Shown here one piece after another: positions 1 through 7,388 of a stretch of DNA of 18,666 bases (the first letter of the stretch is position 1; each line of letters starts with the position of its first letter). The DNA comes from Candidatus Woesearchaeota archaeon. Lineage in GTDB: Archaea; Nanobdellota; Nanobdellia; Woesearchaeales; GW2011-AR9. The notes under the pieces were generated by a model. The model worked only from the letters and a program-made list of their open reading frames with translations, had not been told where the DNA came from and searched no databases. The stretch is taken from NCBI GenBank assembly GCA_013204355.1, contig JABMOA010000113.1, positions 1-18,666 of the forward strand. Reading direction: 5' to 3'. A program made the position numbers and the translations under genes.

Positions 1-1
1 A

Positions 2-1843
2 TTATATAATCTTACTTTCATAGCTAATGACACTTCCAACAATCTCAATGCTAGTGAAACGAGTAATTTTACTGTTAATGATACTGTGAATCCAACAATT
101 CTAGATCTTATTCCAGCAATTAATTCAGAATATAACACCTTACAAACAATTGAAATTGCAGTTAATGTTACGGATGATGTGAATGTATCGCAAGTCTTTG
201 CAAATGTAAGTTTAGTTAACGGAACGATTACAGAAGTTGAGTTAAGTCTTGATAGTTCAAATCGTTATAATAATACGTATACAATTCCAGCCTCTGTAAA
301 TGGAACGTATAACATTACATTCATTGCAAATGATACTTCAGGAAATTATAACACCACAAATACAACAAATTTTACGGCAGTTTCTATAGATACAGATGGC
401 GATGGTGCTGATGATGCTATTGACACTTTAATTGGAAATGAATCAGATATTACATCTCAGGGTGTAGCTGGATTAAATATTACTGTTGGAGGAGCTCAAG
501 TTAATGGGACTTTCACAGGAGAGAATGAAGTTTTATTCTTTAATGATTCTTTATTATTCGTTAACTTTACACATAATTTTAGTTTATCTGGTTTGAACTT
601 AAGTAACTTCACAATAAATTTTACTTCCACATCTTTAGTTGTAAACTTTAGTGGACAAATTCAAAGAGGTTATAATAAAACATTATATTTCCCTGATAAT
701 AGCTATACCTCTATTTGTGTAGAAGACGGTGAGATAGATTCAGATACAGATATTTCTTCAACATGTGATGGAACCAATGAAATAGATTTTGATACTTGTG
801 TTGGTGTAAGTAGTGGAACAACAATTAGTGGAAAAACTTGTTATGATAATGGTACAACAATTACGATTGAAAATTTAAGTTTCTCTGGTGTGAGAGGAAC
901 TACTACTGCTGCTGCTGCCCCCACTGCCGCTTCAGCTGCTGCAAGTAGTTCGTCAGGTGGAAGTAGCTTGCCACCTTCAGCTGATGTAGGTGAAGCTGCT
1001 GATGCTGGCGATACAGGAGATTCTAGCCCCGGTTCTTCAGAACCTGGTCCCTCTGGACCAACAGGTGCAGCCGTTTCACCTCCTGGACCTTCAAATCTTG
1101 CAGGAAAAGCATTTTTTGGTGACTTTGGCGAATTTTCACAACAATTTGGACGTTATATCCTCACAGGTATATTGGCAGTTCTTGCGCTTGGAACCTTCAC
1201 ATATGGAGGAAGGAAGATCCACCATAAAATCAAACATCGCCATACTTTAATTCACAAACCAATGGAACAAGTTCCAAATAGAAGTTTAAGAATTGTACCA
1301 ATGACTTTTATTGATCCCAAAGAACCAATGGATGATAAAATTGATAGTATTAATCAACAGCTTGCAGCTTTACAAGTTGATGAAGTTCCAGAACCTAAAA
1401 AGCAAAGACTATTCCCCAAATTATTTCAGAGTAATACAAAAGAAGTAATTCTTGCAAACGAATTAGATAACTTGAATCAGGAAATTCATGGATATGAAAG
1501 AACACAGATTTTGGATAAACCTAAAGGAAAACAAGAATGGGATTACAGGTTAGAAGAAATTGAAATTGCATTAGGAGATGTTGAAGTTAAAGGTAGTAAG
1601 GGTAGAATTATAACCTCAACAGCAGAAACAAAGGATGATTATGGAAACACACAGAATGCAATCATGGGAAAAGAATTAGAACGCATATCGCAAACATTAC
1701 AAGGAAAAGAAAAAGTTATTCCAAAGATATCAAAACTTAAGAAGGTTAAAAATTATGAAGATCTTGAAGATCAAGCAGATGATGCAACAGGTTATGAGCT
1801 TGAAGAAATTGAAAATGAACTTAAACGATTAGAAGATATGTAA
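2..1843 (+). CDS. Membrane-anchored surface glycoprotein, 5'-truncated by the window edge
   Basis: The reading frame is open from the first bases, so the true start lies outside the window; a GTG at 86 is only an internal codon. About 613 residues are visible. The outer part is rich in N-glycosylation sequons (NxT/S) and contains two similar Ig-like beta repeats, with matching ends around nt 2-95 and 306-390 (both carry the words FIANDTS and NFT). A calcium-binding type DTDGDG stretch follows near nt 388-425, then a four-Cys segment near 710-850 that could form disulfides. An Ala/Ser/Gly/Pro-rich linker (about 897-1110) leads to one membrane helix (about 1150-1212) ending in a basic stop-transfer patch. 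The remaining roughly 209 residues should be cytoplasmic and look charged and helical, probably coiled coil. This suggests an S-layer-like or adhesin protein with an inside tail. The exact role is unknown. Confidence 0.75.
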   Translation, partial: LYNLTFIANDTSNNLNASETSNFTVNDTVNPTILDLIPAINSEYNTLQTIEIAVNVTDDVNVSQVFANVSLVNGTITEVELSLDSSNRYNNTYTIPASVNGTYNITFIANDTSGNYNTTNTTNFTAVSIDTDGDGADDAIDTLIGNESDITSQGVAGLNITVGGAQVNGTFTGENEVLFFNDSLLFVNFTHNFSLSGLNLSNFTINFTSTSLVVNFSGQIQRGYNKTLYFPDNSYTSICVEDGEIDSDTDISSTCDGTNEIDFDTCVGVSSGTTISGKTCYDNGTTITIENLSFSGVRGTTTAAAAPTAASAAASSSSGGSSLPPSADVGEAADAGDTGDSSPGSSEPGPSGPTGAAVSPPGPSNLAGKAFFGDFGEFSQQFGRYILTGILAVLALGTFTYGGRKIHHKIKHRHTLIHKPMEQVPNRSLRIVPMTFIDPKEPMDDKIDSINQQLAALQVDEVPEPKKQRLFPKLFQSNTKEVILANELDNLNQEIHGYERTQILDKPKGKQEWDYRLEEIEIALGDVEVKGSKGRIITSTAETKDDYGNTQNAIMGKELERISQTLQGKEKVIPKISKLKKVKNYEDLEDQADDATGYELEEIENELKRLEDM

Positions 1844-1861
1844 TTAAATTTGAAAAAATAA

Positions 1862-2389
1862 TTAATTTAAGCCAACAACATTAATTTTACAACTACAAGG
1901 AAATTTCTTTGCTGCCCGTGACATTGCTTCTTTTCCAATTTTGGTGTTTGCTTTATTAACTTGTACTTCAACTAAAACTTGACCTTCTTTTACACGTGCA
2001 GCACAACCAATGGATTTACCATATGATTTCTTCATACCAGTGGATAGACGGTCAGCACCAGCTCCTGAAGCTAATGCATTTTCTCTGAGAACATGATGAG
2101 GATATACTTTGATCCGTAAATGGTATTCTTTTTTCCCAATAGTTTTTTCTAATAACCTGTTTGAGGTCATCCTTGATGATTCAAGAGCATTACTTCTAAT
2201 GTTCATTGCTCGTGTAGATTTTAATTGGATGACTGTATCAAATTCTCTACTCGGATCACCCATATCAAACTTAATAACCTTCATCTGAGGAAATCCACCA
2301 CGAACATAGTTTTTATTCGTATATTTACTTACTCTTGTATAAGGTCGTTCAAGGTTCTGATATGCTGCGAATTTACGTAATTTTCCCAT
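1862..2389 (-). CDS. rpl10e: Large-subunit ribosomal protein uL16 (archaeal L10e)
   Basis: The 175-residue product has the archaeal/eukaryotic L10e pattern: the RPYTR N-terminus, a central region rich in Arg/Ser, the PHHVLRENA segment, the GADRLSTGM loop and a Cys-containing C-terminus. Its length is normal for the family. The protein sits in the 50S subunit near the A-site tRNA and the peptidyl transferase centre. The ATG lies about 26 nt downstream of a good TATA box, so the leader is very short. The gene stands alone and converges with the surface-protein gene, leaving an 18-bp gap. Confidence 0.97.
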   Translation of the reverse strand: MGKLRKFAAYQNLERPYTRVSKYTNKNYVRGGFPQMKVIKFDMGDPSREFDTVIQLKSTRAMNIRSNALESSRMTSNRLLEKTIGKKEYHLRIKVYPHHVLRENALASGAGADRLSTGMKKSYGKSIGCAARVKEGQVLVEVQVNKANTKIGKEAMSRAAKKFPCSCKINVVGLN

Positions 2390-2414
2390 ATTTAGGCTTA
2401 ATAAGGGGAGCCCT

Positions 2415-2427
2415 TTATAAATATTTT
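2415..2427 (-). promoter_or_regulatory. TATA box of rpl10e
   Basis: On the minus strand the sequence reads AATATTTATAAAG, about 30 nt before the rpl10e ATG. This is the expected distance for an archaeal promoter giving a transcript with almost no leader. Confidence 0.7.
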
Positions 2428-2459
2428 GGCGCTGAATACCAAGGTTGTCTAAACAAAAG

Positions 2460-2469
2460 AAATATATAA
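2460..2469 (+). promoter_or_regulatory. TATA box of the four-helix membrane protein gene
   Basis: AAATATATAA lies about 25 nt before the ATG at 2490 and 34 nt before the ATG at 2499, consistent with a leaderless mRNA. Confidence 0.6.
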
Positions 2470-2489
2470 GCCAATAAAATGAAATAAAT

Positions 2490-2870
2490 ATGATAAATAT
2501 GAGATATTTACGGATCTATTTAATCACTGTTTTTATACTAGCAATCCTAGAATTGATTGATAATGTTGCAGATTTGGTAGATTTTACACTTCCTTTATTT
2601 TCAGTTTTAATAACAGGATTATTTTTTGCCTTTTTCTTTATTAATATTCTTGCTTTTCTTTACTTCAGACAACTCAACATTTCAAAATTAACATTAATCC
2701 TTCCTCTGTATTATATTTTTGGGGGTCTATTTACATTAAGTATTGGTTTATTCTTATCTTTAAAGAATATTTCAACAGTTCCAATTCTTCAAGGTTTAAG
2801 TGGATTCAGTATTTTTTTCTCAGTATTAGAAATTATTTTTGCATTGTATCTTTATAGAAAATTATTGTGA
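2490..2870 (+). CDS. Small polytopic membrane protein, function unknown
   Basis: The 126 residues are almost entirely hydrophobic and form about four membrane helices (roughly residues 6-27, 36-60, 67-90 and 100-122), with short charged loops and a basic C-terminus. I do not recognise the family. Two starts are possible, 2490 (MINMRYL) and 2499 (MRYL); the TATA spacing favours 2490 slightly. The 3' end overlaps the convergent Cys-rich gene by 9 bp. Confidence 0.7.
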   Translation: MINMRYLRIYLITVFILAILELIDNVADLVDFTLPLFSVLITGLFFAFFFINILAFLYFRQLNISKLTLILPLYYIFGGLFTLSIGLFLSLKNISTVPILQGLSGFSIFFSVLEIIFALYLYRKLL

Positions 2871-3311
2871 ATAAAATTCATTCAGTAAATCATCATTTAC
2901 CATGTGCATGGAATAGTCCAGATTATCTAAATTCTTTGATTCAATAAATTTGATGAATTTATTTTGTTTTTCTGGATTCCATTTTTCAAAAAATTTTGCA
3001 GTAGAACACATGTAATTTAATTCACAATGGCCAATTCTTAAATCCTTACCATCATTTAATGCAGGATGTAGTGGACATAATAATTGTTTATCTTTTTTAA
3101 TCAGATTTCTGCACACCCCATAACGCAAATCATATGCATCTCTTCTATCTCTAAATGCAATTAAACTAACCTCTTTAGTTGGATCTACAGCTTTGAATTC
3201 TGCTGTGTTTAATTCAATTGCCTCTTCAACTTTCTTTTTAGAAAGATAATCGTGGCCACAACAACCCATACATCCACCATTCAACTGACATAATTTAGAA
3301 GTTGTGCTCAT
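2862..3311 (-). CDS. Cys-rich YkgJ-like (zinc/iron-chelating) protein
   Basis: The 149-residue protein has eight cysteines: C8, C14, C17, C18, C67, C79, C96 and C102. The early C-x5-C-x2-CC cluster followed by spaced Cys residues (CRNL, CPLHP, CELNYMC) resembles the YkgJ/UPF0153 family, which is thought to bind Zn or an Fe-S cluster. The function of that family is poorly known. Its ATG overlaps the stop of the XTP/dITP diphosphatase gene by 4 bp (ATGA), so the two are translationally coupled. The family assignment rests on Cys spacing only. Confidence 0.6.
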   Translation of the reverse strand: MSTTSKLCQLNGGCMGCCGHDYLSKKKVEEAIELNTAEFKAVDPTKEVSLIAFRDRRDAYDLRYGVCRNLIKKDKQLLCPLHPALNDGKDLRIGHCELNYMCSTAKFFEKWNPEKQNKFIKFIESKNLDNLDYSMHMVNDDLLNEFYSQ

Positions 3312-3847
3312 AGGTGTTTCTCCAGGAAATCTTTTAATTTTTTTAGTGCAATGTTTCTGTGGCTTATTGCATTTTTTTCGGAAATTTCCATCTCTGCAAA
3401 TGTTTGATTATGATCATTTGGTTGGAAAATTGGATCAAAGCCAAAGTTTGAATTTCCTCGTGGTGCAACGATTTTTCCTTGAATTTCACCTGTGAAAAAA
3501 TGAATGTCATTTCCGTTGGAATAACCAATTACCGCTTTTACAGTTGCATTATGATTTTCATATTTTAACACCAAATTTGCAATGCCTTCTTTTTTGATTG
3601 CTTCTAATAGCCACTTAATTAAAGGTCCTGGAAACCCATTCATACATTCAATGTACAAAGACACATCTTCAATAAAGAATTCACCCTTATGTTCTTTTGT
3701 AGCTGCTTTTAATTTTTCAGCGATAATCTCTTGTGGATCTAAAGATTGGATTTCAGGAAGGTCTAATTCAATACTCTCAATATGTGGGAGAATCATCTGT
3801 GCTTCTTCCAATTTATGTTTATTTCCTGTAATGAAGTGTAATGTCAT
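3308..3847 (-). CDS. rdgB: XTP/dITP diphosphatase (RdgB/HAM1 family)
   Basis: The 179-residue product hydrolyses non-canonical purine NTPs (dITP, XTP) to the monophosphate and PPi, cleaning the nucleotide pool. Family motifs visible are TGNKHKLEEA at residues 7-16, the EDVSLY segment with D61, NGFPGPLIKW at 70-79, NFGFDPIF at 134-141 and SHR at 162-164. The length is normal. The ATG sits about 25 nt from a TATA box. It is the first gene of a two-gene unit with the Cys-rich protein. One of the two 91-93-bp direct repeats begins about 40 bp upstream. Confidence 0.93.
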   Translation of the reverse strand: MTLHFITGNKHKLEEAQMILPHIESIELDLPEIQSLDPQEIIAEKLKAATKEHKGEFFIEDVSLYIECMNGFPGPLIKWLLEAIKKEGIANLVLKYENHNATVKAVIGYSNGNDIHFFTGEIQGKIVAPRGNSNFGFDPIFQPNDHNQTFAEMEISEKNAISHRNIALKKLKDFLEKHL

Positions 3848-3867
3848 TTACGTAAGATTAGATGTGT

Positions 3868-3878
3868 TTTTTATATTC
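3868..3878 (-). promoter_or_regulatory. TATA box of the rdgB unit
   Basis: The minus strand reads GAATATAAAAA about 25 nt before the rdgB ATG. Confidence 0.6.
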
Positions 3879-3886
3879 TTTTCCTT

Positions 3887-3979
3887 TAATTCTTACATTT
3901 CTATATTCTTTATTCTTATATCTCTCTATCTTTTGATTTCATTTTTCGTTTAGTTTATGTTGTGGTGAAATTACTTGGG
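3887..3979. repeat. Direct repeat copy A (93 bp)
   Basis: This T-rich stretch ends in GTGGTGAAATTACTTGGG and recurs at 5401-5491 in the same orientation. The copies differ by two C/T substitutions and one CT dinucleotide. It lies just upstream (minus strand) of the rdgB TATA box and downstream of the broken propeller gene. The two copies bracket about 1.42 kb that holds only the broken propeller gene. Confidence 0.9.
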
Positions 3980-4038
3980 ATACACTCAAAGAAAGCACTT
4001 TGTGCTCAATGTTTTTATTAAAGAGAATCGTGGAGTTT

Positions 4039-5331
4039 TTAGAATCTTGATGCTTCTACTATTTTCTTAGAATCCAATGGGCTTTGTTTTTCTGTTACTT
4101 TATATGTTCTTGTGTATCTTTCACCTGTAACTTTACCTAAAGCTCCTTTAAAGCATGGAAATAATGATCCATCAGTATCTTCTAAAAATCTGTAAACTCC
4201 TTGAACATTATCATATCTTCTGGTTGGCTCAAAATCAAAAGCACTTGTAAGAATTCGTTCGGCTCTGCTATGAATGTCAATATGCTCATTATCAATTAAT
4301 ACAAGATTTCCATTTATCAATTGCATACTATGCCCTTTATTCTTAAATGAATTTCGATCTCTGCTATTAGTTAATTCATCTTTATTTTCCAAATCAAAAA
4401 TCAATACACCACTACTAAGCATATCAACATCATGTGTTAAAAATGCTTTTCCAATAAGAACACTCTCTTGATCATATGTTAAACGATCTAATGATCTTCC
4501 AGTCAAAGTATACCCTACATGTTCTAATGAAGGGAATCTATATGCGTTAAAGCTTCCATCTTCATCTACCCTTAATAAATAATCTCCTTTTATTTCCATA
4601 TGAGGAGGATTTCTATCTGAAGAATGATGACCTTTTTTTAAAGCATCTAAGGTAACTTTATGCGTACTGCCATCTGAGGCTTGAAACATAAATGCTGCAA
4701 TTTGTTTATCAACATTTCCATATTGATTTTTCTTTTTTACTTCTTCAACAAAAAGCATTTCTCCAGATGGATGAATTACTGCAGTTCTCACCATTCTTCT
4801 TAATCTTTTTTCTAAAACAACATTGCCTTCTCTATCAAAAGCAGCAACTCTTTCTTTTGCAACAACATATGTGAGTTTAGGAGTAACAGTAACTCTTACT
4901 TGCTTATGGCCTCGATCTTCATCGACCTTTTCAGAAAAAGACCATACCTTTTTACCTTGCCTAAGATTTATTCCATCAATATGGAATTCATTACCTTCAA
5001 AATATTGAGCAACAATGGTTTCAGCATCTTGGATTTATGTCTTTTTTCTTGTCAATCCTTTGCTCTGTGTATGAGGAAAACCTGAAACTTGATGACCATC
5101 AGTAGCATCAACGAGAACATATTCAGATTTACCATCTGTAAATTTAACTTCAGCAAGTGCTAGATGTTTATCCAGAAAACCAATATAATCTGTCCCTTTA
5201 TGAGCCCAATTACCTGTAAAGACTCCAATCCCATGAGGTTCCCAGATTCTTTCAATTTCTAACTCATGTCCATCTGCAATCTTTTCCAGATTATTCTTCT
5301 TTTCTAACTCTACTTTATTCTTAACTCTCAT
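4039..5331 (-). pseudogene. Beta-propeller-like protein interrupted by an in-frame TAA
   Basis: Reading leftward from the ATG at 5331, 98 codons end in TAA at 5037-5035. The same frame then stays open for 331 more codons to the stop at 4039. The first 80 codons after the TAA contain no ATG, GTG or TTG start in frame, yet read like normal protein with beta-strand texture, so the two halves most simply form one broken gene of about 430 residues. Repeated short strand units (such as GDYLLRVDEDGSF and GVLIFDLENKDE) suggest a WD40- or PQQ-type beta-propeller. The function is unknown. Alternatives are stop readthrough, a sequencing error, or a shorter second gene starting at the ATG at 4794 (251 residues). 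A weak TATA-like site lies at 5355-5365. The whole gene sits between two near-identical direct repeats. Confidence 0.6.
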
Positions 5332-5400
5332 ATATCAGCTAGGATTAATTAATACTTTAAAAAACTTACTCTTCTCAAGTAGGTATTAATGTAACGCCTA

Positions 5401-5491
5401 TAATTCTTATATTTCTATATTCTTTATTCTTATATCTCTATTTTTTGATTTCATTTTTCGTTTAGTTTATGTTGTGGTGAAATTACTTGGG
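5401..5491. repeat. Direct repeat copy B (91 bp)
   Basis: This is the partner of the repeat at 3887-3979, with the same orientation and two substitutions plus a 2-nt length difference. It lies in the divergent region between the broken propeller gene and the CheD-like gene, about 60 bp upstream of the latter's TATA box. Confidence 0.9.
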
Positions 5492-5549
5492 CAAAATAGT
5501 TGAGGAAACAAGGATAGTTATTACTCTAAAGGGATAATTAAGCAGAAGA

Positions 5550-5559
5550 TTTATATATC
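5550..5559 (+). promoter_or_regulatory. TATA box of the CheD-like gene
   Basis: TTTATATATC-type sequence centred about 26 nt before the ATG at 5580; the transcript is probably leaderless. Confidence 0.7.
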
Positions 5560-5579
5560 AGTTATTTATTTTTAATACC

Positions 5580-6155
5580 ATGGGTTATAAAGAACTATTA
5601 TTTAACGTTGAAAGTACTGGTAGTGGACACGATAAGGAGTATATTATTGAAATGTCTTCAGAAAGTGGGTATTATACAGAAAGAAATATGGTAAGTGTAC
5701 CAATGAATGATGGAAAACATTCCAATGAAGGATTAACGACTATGGGCTTAAATGGATGTATTGCAGTAATATCAAGAACTCAAAATGGAAGAAATCCTCA
5801 TGGAATAATGACGCATTACGATCCTACAAAACTTGATCCTCATTTACAAAAACTAACTGAACTTTTAGAATCCTATGCTGATAACTTATCTCAAGAGGAT
5901 ACCAAAGTCGCATTATTTTATCCTAAAATTTATGAATCTGTTGATGAAATAGCTAGAAAAATAAAAGATGGTATTGAAATCATTTTTAGAAAAAATGGAA
6001 TGGTCAAAATGATTCCTTACCCCGTTAAAGAAGAACCCATTTTGTTTACTGGTACGGAAGGAGTTCTTAATTTTGATGTTGTAACTGCAAGATATGATTT
6101 TAAACCATTCAATCATGGAGAAGGATATAATCCTGATTTTCATAGTTTTTTATAG
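5580..6155 (+). CDS. CheD-like (Thr-Cys-His deamidase-fold) protein
   Basis: The 191-residue product has the segment TTMGLNGCIAV (T54, C60) followed 19 residues later by a His in GIMTHYDPT (H79). In CheD receptor-glutamine deamidases the catalytic Thr lies 6 residues before the Cys in a T-x-GLGSC-V context, and the His follows about 17 residues later in a Gly-rich segment, so the triad spacing matches closely. The C-terminal 100 residues are mixed alpha/beta without a motif I know. No chemotaxis gene is visible in the window, so a deamidase or amidase acting on another substrate is as likely as a CheD role. The ATG is 26 nt from the TATA box. Confidence 0.5.
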   Translation: MGYKELLFNVESTGSGHDKEYIIEMSSESGYYTERNMVSVPMNDGKHSNEGLTTMGLNGCIAVISRTQNGRNPHGIMTHYDPTKLDPHLQKLTELLESYADNLSQEDTKVALFYPKIYESVDEIARKIKDGIEIIFRKNGMVKMIPYPVKEEPILFTGTEGVLNFDVVTARYDFKPFNHGEGYNPDFHSFL

Positions 6156-6214
6156 TTACTTCTTGCCCTTGATTCTATTGATTTAAAGGCACCCTGTGCT
6201 GGATAAAATTTTGC

Positions 6215-6225
6215 AAAAAAAAAAA
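6215..6225 (-). terminator. Poly-T terminator for the minus-strand gene pair
   Basis: Eleven consecutive A on the plus strand give a T11 tract on the minus strand, about 87 nt after the stop at 6312. T-tracts are the usual archaeal termination signal. The hairpin at 6247-6272 would lie in the 3' UTR before it. Confidence 0.55.
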
Positions 6226-6246
6226 CTCTCACATTTTCCTTGGGAA

Positions 6247-6272
6247 CGTTGCACTCTGGCTCGGTGCTAACG
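6247..6272. other. G+C-richer hairpin in intergenic DNA
   Basis: CGTTGCAC pairs with GTGC-T-AACG (one bulged T) around a 9-nt loop (TCTGGCTCG). It lies between the convergent CheD-like gene and the minus-strand pair. It could be part of the pair's 3' UTR or an unannotated small RNA. Confidence 0.45.
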
Positions 6273-6311
6273 CACTCATTTAACAAGGATTAATGTTATC
6301 CAAATACCAAC

Positions 6312-6671
6312 CTAAACCCAATCATCATAATCATCACGAGGGCCAGGTTTTGTGTTCAAATTCATGATTGATGTTTGTGTTTTTCTCTCACCATTAATTA
6401 CAATATCGTGGGAATAAACAGCATATTCTCTTTGTCTTTTACCATTAATTGTTAACTCACATATTTTTTGAGGTATTTTTCCCCTACATCTTTGAACATA
6501 ATCACCAGGATCAGTATTAGAAACAAGGATCTCTAAATCTTGAGAATCCCTTATTTTTCTTTGTGAAAATAAATTTTTAATCGTTAGGGCATTTATCCCT
6601 AAATGAGTTCTAATATGATCAACTGCGTTTCTGTAATTCATGTTAATCTCTCGTTTATTTGTATAAGTCAT
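6312..6671 (-). CDS. Uncharacterised 119-residue protein
   Basis: I do not recognise this protein. It is soluble, charged, has an acidic C-terminus ending in DDYDDWV, and no obvious metal or nucleotide motif. The start at 6671 is supported by a GGAG Shine-Dalgarno 8 nt upstream and by the 4-bp ATGA overlap with the preceding gene; an internal ATG ten codons later is the alternative. It is coupled to the upstream unknown gene, so the two proteins probably work together. Confidence 0.65.
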   Translation of the reverse strand: MTYTNKREINMNYRNAVDHIRTHLGINALTIKNLFSQRKIRDSQDLEILVSNTDPGDYVQRCRGKIPQKICELTINGKRQREYAVYSHDIVINGERKTQTSIMNLNTKPGPRDDYDDWV

Positions 6672-7258
6672 AATCTAATCTCCAATGCTTCTGATAAATA
6701 AGATGTTGCGAGGATTGGTTGTGCTAATGTTGCATTCAAGCCATCTAATGCAGATCTTATTTTCTTTTCATCTCGCGTAATTAATGCATCAAGCATTTTA
6801 TCGTTATTTAGGAATTGTTCTACAGTTCCATGATTTTTTGGAATATCCAAGGCATAGCCTCCTTGTGCAGGACTTTGATTTGTGTACCTGCTATTTCCTC
6901 CGTAAAAAATACTATAGCGTGCTACTATCAGACCACTTCCATGAATTCTGTTAATCACTTCTTCAGAATCTTCTGCACTTCCTGCAATGACTAAATCTCC
7001 TTTTATCGGTAAGTCATGATAAAATCTTTGGCTTTTATTAATAAGTACGCAGAATTCTGGTGTGATAATTCTTTCTACGTCTTTAAAATTTTGTGAATTA
7101 TATCCATATCTCTCTATTTCTACTTTAAGACTTCCTGATGGAAAATCTGAGGGTCCAAGTGTTAAATACGGGGTTAATAGTGCCACTTCTATGATTCTCC
7201 TATTCCTTTTTTGATCATTTTCATCTATCTTTTGTTCTGATTTATCTTTAATATTCAT
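6668..7258 (-). CDS. Uncharacterised 196-residue protein
   Basis: The longer frame starts at 7336, but the TATA box lies at 7314-7324, so initiation at 7336 would precede transcription. The ATG at 7258 has a strong AAGGAG 6 nt upstream and fits a leader of about 35 nt, so I chose it. The N-terminus is charged and likely disordered (about 25 residues), followed by a compact alpha/beta domain with one Cys and Gly-rich turns (YGGNSRYTNQ, PAQGGYALD) and a helical C-terminus. I see no membrane helix or known motif. It is the first gene of the coupled pair and divergent from the double Lrp regulator, which could control it. Confidence 0.65.
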   Translation of the reverse strand: MNIKDKSEQKIDENDQKRNRRIIEVALLTPYLTLGPSDFPSGSLKVEIERYGYNSQNFKDVERIITPEFCVLINKSQRFYHDLPIKGDLVIAGSAEDSEEVINRIHGSGLIVARYSIFYGGNSRYTNQSPAQGGYALDIPKNHGTVEQFLNNDKMLDALITRDEKKIRSALDGLNATLAQPILATSYLSEALEIRL

Positions 7259-7313
7259 TTTATTCTCCTTTTCCTCAACTTTCACCTTTTCTAAATCAAT
7301 TATTATTGCACTC

Positions 7314-7324
7314 TTATATAAATA
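7314..7324 (-). promoter_or_regulatory. TATA box of the unknown gene pair
   Basis: The minus strand reads TATTTATATAA. It sets the transcript start near 7290 and rules out the long start at 7336 for the downstream gene. Confidence 0.65.
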
Positions 7325-7353
7325 GAGACTAGTCAAATTTCCTAAAAAAGAGC

Positions 7354-7365
7354 AAATATTTATAA
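7354..7365 (+). promoter_or_regulatory. TATA box of the double-Lrp gene
   Basis: AAATATTTATAA, centred about 29 nt before the ATG at 7389. It lies about 30 bp from the divergent TATA box, so the two promoters share one short control region. Confidence 0.65.
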
Positions 7366-7388
7366 CTAAACAACGTATTTAAGGTAAT

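Noticed and set aside
3994..4006. AGCAC-TTT-GTGCT hairpin
   Set aside because: The stem is only 5 bp and there is no good T-tract in the direction of the broken propeller gene, so I do not call a terminator.
7259..7336. Longer N-terminus for the unknown gene at 6668-7258
   Set aside because: The TATA box lies inside this stretch and a strong AAGGAG precedes the ATG at 7258, so the upstream ATG would not be transcribed.
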